Assembly (NCBI GenBank): GCA_004554395.1
Contig: SFMP01000131.1
Span: forward strand, 1 to 19,173
Origin: Myxococcales bacterium
Lineage (GTDB): Bacteria > Myxococcota_A > Bradymonadia > UBA4248
Direction: 5' to 3'
Length of the DNA: 19,173 nucleotides
Of this stretch, positions 14,747 through 19,173 are shown piece after piece. The translations under genes were made by a program, and so were the position numbers. Within the stretch, counting starts at the first letter, position 1. Each line of letters starts with the position of its first letter. The notes below the pieces were generated by a model. The model did not search any database, was not told where the DNA came from, and saw nothing but the letters and a program-made list of their open reading frames with translations.

Positions 14747-16234
14747 CTAATCATCTGTGCTCGGCGTTGTATCGGCATCTTGTACTCGTTCAACGGCGTT
14801 ATCGATCGAATCGCTCGGCGGGGGAACTTCTCGAAATTGAACGAAGATAATGATGATGACGACGACGAGTAGGAATGTGAGCGATACAGCGATGATGGCG
14901 AGCGTTTTTTCGCTCATCATTTGAATTTTTTGGTTGAAATAAGCCGAGGCCTTGGCAAAAGCCTCCGATACGAATTCGAAGGCATTTGTCTTTCGCCCCT
15001 TGACGTCTTTCATATTGACCATGACGGTGCTTTCGTTGCCGGGCGACGAGATGCTGAGATCGACGCTTCGGGCGACGGAGCAATCGGCCGACAAGGGCGA
15101 CGGAGAATTCGCCGGATGTTCTTGGAAAGCGGGTTGTGCATAGACAGCCGTCGGGTACATTTCGCCCAATGGCGTTCCTAAGGCGATGCGGCGAGCAGCA
15201 TCGGCATTCATAATCGTCGTATCGCTTGCGTCGACGAGGGGATCGGACGATCGAATCTCGTTGCGCAACGAGACTTTTTTTCGTTGTTCCGATGAAATCG
15301 CTTCGTTTTTGCTCTTTTGCGCCAAATACTTCTCGACGAGCAACGATAGATTGATCGAGTCGTAGACTTTGCATCCGTCGTGAAAGAACTGCGTGAGGGC
15401 GAGCAAGAAGTCGCGCGAGCTGGCGAATCGCTGATTGATATCGCGAGCCAAAGCCTTGGCGACAATGAGTCGGAGTTTTTCGGGGATATTGGGCAAATAC
15501 GTTTCGATGGGGACGAAATCGGCCATGCGCGTCTTTGTGCGCAAGCGCATATCGTCGATCGAAAGCGGGTAGAGCATGTGCCCGCAGAGCATTTCATAGA
15601 GCACGGCACCGAGAGCAAAGACGTCGGCTCGCTGGTCGACGCGATCGCCACGGGCTTGTTCGGGGCTCATGTAGTTGAATTTTCCCTTAATCGTACCGAC
15701 TTGCGTTTCGGTCGAGGCGCGTTTTGCCTTTGCAATGCCAAAATCGATGAGCTTGACTTCGCCTTCTTTCGAGATGCAAATATTTTGCGGATTGACGTCG
15801 CGATGGACGATGCCGAGTGGCTCGCCGTTGTCGTCGGTCATTCGGTGGGCATACGACAAGCCGGCGCACACTTCCATGGCAATGAAGACGGCGGCTTCGA
15901 TGGGGAAGACGCGATTGAGCCCGAAGAGGTGGCTCGATAAATCGGCCAAACTGACGCCATCGACGAGCTCCATGACCATGAAATACGTATCGCCATCGTG
16001 CTCGAGACCATAGACTTGGCAGATATTTTTATGCGTCATGCGCACGGTAATCCGCGCTTCATCGAGTAGCATTCGGACGTAATTGTCGTCCTCGCTCATG
16101 GCGCCTTTGATACACTTGAGTGCAACGACTTTATCGACGCCCCCAATCCCCTCGGTTTTAGCTCGATAAATGCGAGCCATCCCCCCTTCTGCGATCAGAC
16201 CATCGATCCGATATTTACCAAGAACGTCTCCCAT
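14747..16234 (-). CDS. Membrane-anchored serine/threonine protein kinase
   Basis: A 495-aa Hanks-type kinase. The kinase domain (about 8-285) has the nucleotide loop IAEGGMARIY, Lys40 in VALK, Glu59 in LLDEAR, the catalytic loop HRDVNPQN (144-151, Asp146), DFG at 164-166 and MSPEQARG for the APE region. The catalytic-loop Lys of HRDLKPxN is replaced (VNPQN), as is common in myxobacterial-type kinases. Residues 290-440 are a low-complexity juxtamembrane region with many Ser/Thr. One membrane helix (about 444-467) is followed by only about 28 acidic residues outside. There is no PASTA or other sensor domain, so input may come through a partner. The ribosome site AAAGGGAG lies 3-5 nt before the ATG. 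It is the first gene of the kinase-truD-TPR run. Confidence 0.93.
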   Translation of the reverse strand: MGDVLGKYRIDGLIAEGGMARIYRAKTEGIGGVDKVVALKCIKGAMSEDDNYVRMLLDEARITVRMTHKNICQVYGLEHDGDTYFMVMELVDGVSLADLSSHLFGLNRVFPIEAAVFIAMEVCAGLSYAHRMTDDNGEPLGIVHRDVNPQNICISKEGEVKLIDFGIAKAKRASTETQVGTIKGKFNYMSPEQARGDRVDQRADVFALGAVLYEMLCGHMLYPLSIDDMRLRTKTRMADFVPIETYLPNIPEKLRLIVAKALARDINQRFASSRDFLLALTQFFHDGCKVYDSINLSLLVEKYLAQKSKNEAISSEQRKKVSLRNEIRSSDPLVDASDTTIMNADAARRIALGTPLGEMYPTAVYAQPAFQEHPANSPSPLSADCSVARSVDLSISSPGNESTVMVNMKDVKGRKTNAFEFVSEAFAKASAYFNQKIQMMSEKTLAIIAVSLTFLLVVVIIIIFVQFREVPPPSDSIDNAVERVQDADTTPSTDD

Positions 16235-16253
16235 AACTCCCTTTACCAGCAGA

Positions 16254-16283
16254 CAAAAAGACGATCTATGCTAACACAGATCG
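16254..16283 (-). terminator. Terminator-like hairpin just upstream of the kinase gene
   Basis: The minus strand has a 9-bp stem CGATCTGTG / CATAGATCG (one G-U pair) with loop TTAG (16283-16262), followed by TCTTTTT (16261-16255). It fits an intrinsic terminator for the AMIN-like gene, whose stop is 116 nt upstream. It ends only about 20 nt before the kinase start codon, so it could also act as an attenuator of kinase expression. Confidence 0.65.
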
Positions 16284-16297
16284 CCCAATTATCGCAA
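16268..16297 (-). promoter_or_regulatory. Possible weak promoter of the kinase operon
   Basis: -35 TTGCGA (16297-16292, 4 of 6) and -10 TAGCAT (16273-16268, 4 of 6) with an 18-nt spacer on the minus strand. The -10 lies inside the terminator-like hairpin and the -35 inside the outer 66-bp repeat copy. The start would be near 16261, leaving about 26 nt of leader with a good ribosome site. It is a weak match. Confidence 0.3.
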
Positions 16298-16419
16298 GAA
16301 CGCCTTGCAGTCTGCGGGCAGATTATCGGAGATTACTTTGCCGCCGCGATGGCATTATCGCAAGAACGCCTTGCAGTCTGCGGGCAGATTATCGGAGATT
16401 ACTTTGCCGCCGCGATGGC
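16288..16419. repeat. Exact 66-bp tandem duplication over the 3' end of the AMIN-like gene
   Basis: Positions 16288-16353 and 16354-16419 are identical over all 66 bases. The inner copy contains the last codons and TAA stop of the AMIN-like gene (16419-16399) plus 45 nt downstream; the outer copy repeats this as non-coding DNA. The identity implies a very recent duplication. Confidence 0.95.
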
Positions 16420-17106
16420 AGAGGCAGGCGCCGTGATGCTGATGACGTTATCTTGAACGACGATATTCGTATCGACTGCCGATTTGAGCTCGACGACGAC
16501 GCGGACGTTTTTGCCCTCCGCCTTGGCATAGGCTCGGGCAAATGGCGATTGAAAGTATTTCATATCGAGCTCGCGTTTGTTGTTGGCCACGGCGAGTTTA
16601 GTATTGGCAAGTCGAATTTCGACGCGGTTCGATGGTGTAGCGATGCGCTCATAAGTCGTGGGCGAAGTCGTCTGCAAGAATATGCGATGCGTCTTTTCCT
16701 CGGGCATGAAACCAATCCACGACAATTGATTGGCACTCGTCTTCGCAAACGTGCTTTCGTTTTGCGGTTTGAGTCGCTTGGGCGGCGTGACGCCATGATA
16801 TTCGGCAGGCACGATGGTGGCAGCCGCGACGACGGGTTCGGGCTCGGCTGGGACTGTATCTGCACCATTGCCAAAGCTACCCTTCGATACGGTGACTTTG
16901 GCGATTCTGCCATCTTGTTGCCCAGAGCTCGCTCCATTGCCCTGACGCGCCCCCGCAGGTGCTGGGGCAGGCGCCGGCGCTGCCAACTTCTCGGGCAACG
17001 GCATCCCCGGAATATAACCAATCCCCGTCGGTGGCGCATCTTGCGCCGCAGCAGGTAAAGCAAACAATAGGCTAAAGAGCATCGAACAAACGAGTTTTTT
17101 CATCAT
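16399..17106 (-). CDS. Secreted AMIN-domain-like protein
   Basis: A protein of about 235 aa. It starts with a signal peptide (MMKKLVCSMLFSLLFALPAAAQ, cleavage near AAA-QD), then a Pro/Ala/Gly-rich flexible stretch, then about 100 residues resembling an AMIN domain: WIGFMPEEKTHRIFLQT, YERIATPSNRVEIRL, FAKAYAKAEG-like FARAYAKAEG, NVRVVVELKS, and VQDNVISITAP. AMIN domains are found at the front of periplasmic amidases (AmiC) and type IV pilus secretins (PilQ), where they bind peptidoglycan. Here it stands alone without a catalytic or secretin part, so it may tether something to the wall. The start at 17106 is chosen for the signal peptide; 17103 or 17115 are possible, and an ATG at 17169 would lie in the promoter. 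The 3' end is duplicated. Confidence 0.75.
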   Translation of the reverse strand: MMKKLVCSMLFSLLFALPAAAQDAPPTGIGYIPGMPLPEKLAAPAPAPAPAGARQGNGASSGQQDGRIAKVTVSKGSFGNGADTVPAEPEPVVAAATIVPAEYHGVTPPKRLKPQNESTFAKTSANQLSWIGFMPEEKTHRIFLQTTSPTTYERIATPSNRVEIRLANTKLAVANNKRELDMKYFQSPFARAYAKAEGKNVRVVVELKSAVDTNIVVQDNVISITAPASAIAAAK

Positions 17107-17167
17107 CGAATCCATCCAGGCAATACGACAAAAAGGCGTAGCAAAAGGCGCAAAGGGCGCACAAGTC

Positions 17168-17195
17168 ATTTTATACCAGATAGAAGGGAATGCAA
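17168..17195 (-). promoter_or_regulatory. Possible promoter of the AMIN-like gene
   Basis: Minus-strand -35 TTGCAT (17195-17190, 3 of 6) and -10 TAAAAT (17173-17168, 5 of 6) with 16 nt between. Transcription would start near 17161, upstream of the chosen start. The region from here to the terminator at 17334 shows no gene. Confidence 0.45.
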
Positions 17196-17302
17196 ATTAT
17201 TGAATTTTCATTGCGCATACAATGCGTTCTTGAAGCGCGGGGGGATGGATAGGCCGGGCATTCCTCATAACGCTTGCGGGCACTGGTAGCCGAGCACACA
17301 AT

Positions 17303-17334
17303 AAAAAAGGCTCCCCGTTTGGGGAGCCTTTTTT
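17303..17334. terminator. Bidirectional rho-independent terminator after tsf
   Basis: A perfect 8-bp GC-rich stem GGCTCCCC / GGGGAGCC with GTTT loop, flanked by six A and six T, so it functions on both strands. It begins 20 nt after the tsf stop and ends the rpsB-tsf transcript. Confidence 0.95.
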
Positions 17335-17354
17335 ATTTGCTAGGAGAGCGAATC

Positions 17355-18011
17355 TTATTCTTCGCCTTCGTTGCCTTCTGTAGCTTCGGCGCCTTCGCCA
17401 ACGGCGAGGCGGGTGAAGCGAGCGATTTGAATATTCTCGCCCGTCGTCATCGAGAGTTCAGCGCGTTTCATTTCGACCGTCGGTTCGGCGTTATCGCCCA
17501 TCCAGTGTTGGTCGAGGAGGGTGATTTCGGAGAGCCATTTGTCGACGCGACCCGGAACGATTTTTTCTTCGATAATTTTCTCGGGTTTAGACGATTTGGC
17601 GTTTTTGTTTTCTTCGAGGGCTTGCTCAAGGATGAGGCGTTGACGATCGGCCAAAACGGCGGGATCGAGTTGTTCGCGACGAACGATAAGGGGATTGCAA
17701 CCACAAATGTGGATCGCCAAATCATGGCAGAAATTGCGGAAGCTTTCGGTCTTGGCGACGAAGTCGGTTTCGCAGTTGACTTCGACCAAGATAGCCGTTT
17801 TACCGTCGTGGTGAAGATACGTGCCGATGTAGCCTTCGGAAACTTTGCGACCGCTGCGCTTAGCGGCTTTGGCGAGGCCTTTGATCTGGAGCAATTCCGT
17901 CGCTTTTTTGACGTCGCCATCGCTTTCGACGAGGGCTTTTTTGCAATCCATCATGCCGACGCCTGTAGCTTCGCGAAGTTCTTTAACCATTTGAGCTGTA
18001 ATATTTGCCAT
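17355..18011 (-). CDS. tsf: Elongation factor Ts
   Basis: Guanine-nucleotide exchange factor that recharges EF-Tu with GTP in translation. The N-terminal UBA-like domain (1-40: [24 protein letters not shown]) and the TDFVA motif (82-86), which contacts EF-Tu, are intact. At 218 aa it is shorter than E. coli EF-Ts (283 aa), so it belongs to the compact forms with a reduced core, and it has a Glu-rich tail ([12 protein letters not shown]). The ribosome site GAGG lies 7 nt before the ATG. It follows rpsB as in most bacteria, with a 204-nt gap, but a strong terminator follows at once, so pyrH and frr are not in this operon. Confidence 0.97.
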   Translation of the reverse strand: MANITAQMVKELREATGVGMMDCKKALVESDGDVKKATELLQIKGLAKAAKRSGRKVSEGYIGTYLHHDGKTAILVEVNCETDFVAKTESFRNFCHDLAIHICGCNPLIVRREQLDPAVLADRQRLILEQALEENKNAKSSKPEKIIEEKIVPGRVDKWLSEITLLDQHWMGDNAEPTVEMKRAELSMTTGENIQIARFTRLAVGEGAEATEGNEGEE

Positions 18012-18166
18012 TGATATCCTCTATACAGATTGAAACCACGCTTCGATGCGTGAATGAAAGATGATGAACGATTGCGCGCGTGCGTCCTCCCGAAAAAACG
18101 ACACCATATCGATCTAATTATGACATGGGCAAAGGGGGGAGCGCACGAGAGCCAAACGATGTGCCA

Positions 18167-18186
18167 TCGCCGCTAGGAAGCGGCGA
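18167..18186 (-). promoter_or_regulatory. Intercistronic hairpin between rpsB and tsf
   Basis: An 8-bp perfect stem TCGCCGCT / AGCGGCGA with a 4-nt loop lies 30 nt after the rpsB stop. No T run follows, so it is more likely an mRNA stability or processing element than a full terminator. A second 5-bp hairpin (CACGC/GCGTG, 18037-18052) lies just before the tsf ribosome site. Confidence 0.5.
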
Positions 18187-18215
18187 CAATCAAGCGAGAT
18201 CGCCGGTCGGCGTTC

Positions 18216-18998
18216 TTACTTTTCGCTTTTATCGGCTTCGACGGGGCGACCACGGTGTTGAACTTTCGTCGTAGCGGTCGTTTCGGCGTGAGCTTCTTTG
18301 CTGGCATCGGCGCCACGGCGTTTCGTACCTTCGATGCAAGCATCGGCGATAGCGCTGGCGAAGAGGCGAATCGAACGAATGGCATCGTCGTTGCCAGGGA
18401 TGACGTAGTCGATCGGCTCGGGATCGCAGTTCGTGTCGACGACGGCGATGACGGGAATGCCCAAAATCTTGGCTTCGTTGACGGCGATCGATTCTTTACC
18501 GCTGTCGATGATGAAGAGTGCGCCCGGGAGACCGTTCATATCTTTGATGCCGCCCAAAGATTTTTCGAGTTTTTCGCGTTCGCGTTCGATGACGCGGACT
18601 TCTTTCTTCGAAAGCTTCGCCAACGTGCCATCGGCTGCCATGCGTTCAAAATTGCGAAGTTTTTCGATCGACGAACGGATCGTTTTCCAGTTCGTAAGCG
18701 TACCACCCAACCAACGTTCGGTGATGAAGAACTGACCAGCTCGCGTTGCTTCTTCGGCGATGACGTCTTGTGCTTGGCGTTTCGTGCCGACGAAAAGGAC
18801 AGGAGCACCCGATGCCACGACATCGGCGACAAAATCATAAGCCTTGTCGAATGCCACGACCGTTTTGCCGAGGTCGACGATATGGATACCATTGCGAGCA
18901 CCGTAAATGTACGGTTTCATTTTCGGATTCCAGCGCTTCGTCTGATGGCCAAAGTGAACACCGGATTCCAAAAGTTTTCTCATTGAGATGTGCGGCAT
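18216..18998 (-). CDS. rpsB: 30S ribosomal protein S2
   Basis: Structural protein of the small ribosomal subunit. The S2 signatures are clear: [21 protein letters not shown] near the N-terminus (7-27), [43 protein letters not shown] and [13 protein letters not shown]. Its 260 residues include a charged C-terminal tail (about 30 aa). The start at 18998 is set by AGGAGA 5 nt upstream and by family alignment; an in-frame ATG at 19082 lies in the leader and would add 28 unrelated residues. It is the first gene of the rpsB-tsf operon. Confidence 0.97.
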   Translation of the reverse strand: MPHISMRKLLESGVHFGHQTKRWNPKMKPYIYGARNGIHIVDLGKTVVAFDKAYDFVADVVASGAPVLFVGTKRQAQDVIAEEATRAGQFFITERWLGGTLTNWKTIRSSIEKLRNFERMAADGTLAKLSKKEVRVIEREREKLEKSLGGIKDMNGLPGALFIIDSGKESIAVNEAKILGIPVIAVVDTNCDPEPIDYVIPGNDDAIRSIRLFASAIADACIEGTKRRGADASKEAHAETTATTKVQHRGRPVEADKSEK

Positions 18999-19040
18999 GA
19001 TTTCTCCTCGTGTTATGCCTCCGCCGATTATTGCTCGCAG

Positions 19041-19056
19041 CCCAAACGATTTTGGG
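19041..19056 (-). promoter_or_regulatory. Leader hairpin 2 of rpsB
   Basis: CCCAAA / TTTGGG, a 6-bp stem with a 4-nt loop, lies in the rpsB 5' leader about 42 nt before the start codon. No T run follows. Together with the hairpin at the 5' end it could form an S2-binding feedback element; this is inference. Confidence 0.4.
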
Positions 19057-19101
19057 ACACCGTACGAACACCATTCTATCATGAAATCGGCGTGTGAATT
19101 C

Positions 19102-19123
19102 GTCTATTACTCCAGTAACAGAC
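19102..19123 (-). promoter_or_regulatory. 5'-terminal hairpin of the rpsB mRNA
   Basis: The minus strand reads GTCTGTTAC-TGGA-GTAATAGAC, a 9-bp stem (one G-U pair) with a 4-nt loop. It begins at or next to the predicted transcription start (about 19124). A stem-loop at the extreme 5' end commonly protects mRNA from decay and may also take part in autoregulation. Confidence 0.5.
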
Positions 19124-19130
19124 CCCAAGC

Positions 19131-19158
19131 ATTATGCACATTTCCTAAACGATGTCAA
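19131..19158 (-). promoter_or_regulatory. Sigma70-type promoter of rpsB-tsf
   Basis: Minus-strand -35 TTGACA (19158-19153, full consensus) and -10 CATAAT (19136-19131, 5 of 6) with a 16-nt spacer, placing transcription start near 19124 and giving a 126-nt leader. A second -10-like TAGAAT (near 19074-19079) has no good -35. Confidence 0.75.
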
Positions 19159-19173
19159 TCATTTTCGAAGCCT

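Noticed and set aside
17274..18014. A 246-codon open frame on the plus strand, rich in Phe
   Set aside because: It is the antisense of tsf and the terminator. Its composition mirrors tsf codons.

Overview
The window looks like chromosomal DNA of a Gram-negative bacterium. All supported genes lie on the minus strand, so transcription runs from high to low coordinates. Envelope genes (two probable lipoproteins, a TolQ/ExbB plus TolR/ExbD pair, a periplasmic AMIN-like protein) point to a diderm cell. The eukaryotic-type Ser/Thr kinase with an HRDVNPQN catalytic loop, the very large TPR protein and the GHMP kinase of mevalonate-kinase type suggest a myxobacteria-like lineage (Myxococcota/Bradymonadota or a relative). 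That placement is inferred from gene style only.

Layout, in transcription order. (1) 19158-17303: rpsB (ribosomal protein S2) with a strong promoter and structured leader, then tsf (EF-Ts), closed by a textbook terminator; pyrH and frr do not follow. (2) 17195-16254: a secreted AMIN-like protein whose 3' end is included in an exact 66-bp tandem duplication, then a terminator-like hairpin. (3) 16234-9721: Ser/Thr kinase, truD and a 1286-residue TPR protein, closely spaced and probably co-transcribed. (4) 9720-9490: an intergenic block full of hairpins (repeat copy B). (5) 9489-8035: a secreted transglutaminase-like protein. (6) 7939-3672: a probable operon with a good sigma70-type promoter, coding for two lipoproteins, a GHMP kinase, a small two-helix membrane protein, a TolQ/ExbB-type and a TolR/ExbD-type protein. 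(7) 3671-3033: a roughly 640-bp non-coding region with a related hairpin-rich element (copy A) and a direct repeat. (8) 3032-2109: serine acetyltransferase (cysE). (9) 2090-4: a 643-residue peptidoglycan amidase with four SH3b domains and a second, CHAP-like domain, with its own promoter, a palindrome over the -35 box, and its own terminator.

The two most unusual points are as follows. First, copies A and B share conserved outer boxes but have unrelated internal stems that both still pair, as expected of a structured dispersed element. Second, the large two-headed amidase has no visible signal peptide. No CRISPR array, tRNA, rRNA, transposase or complete defence system is visible. The window also carries several short tandem duplications (21, 39, 66 and about 252 bp).
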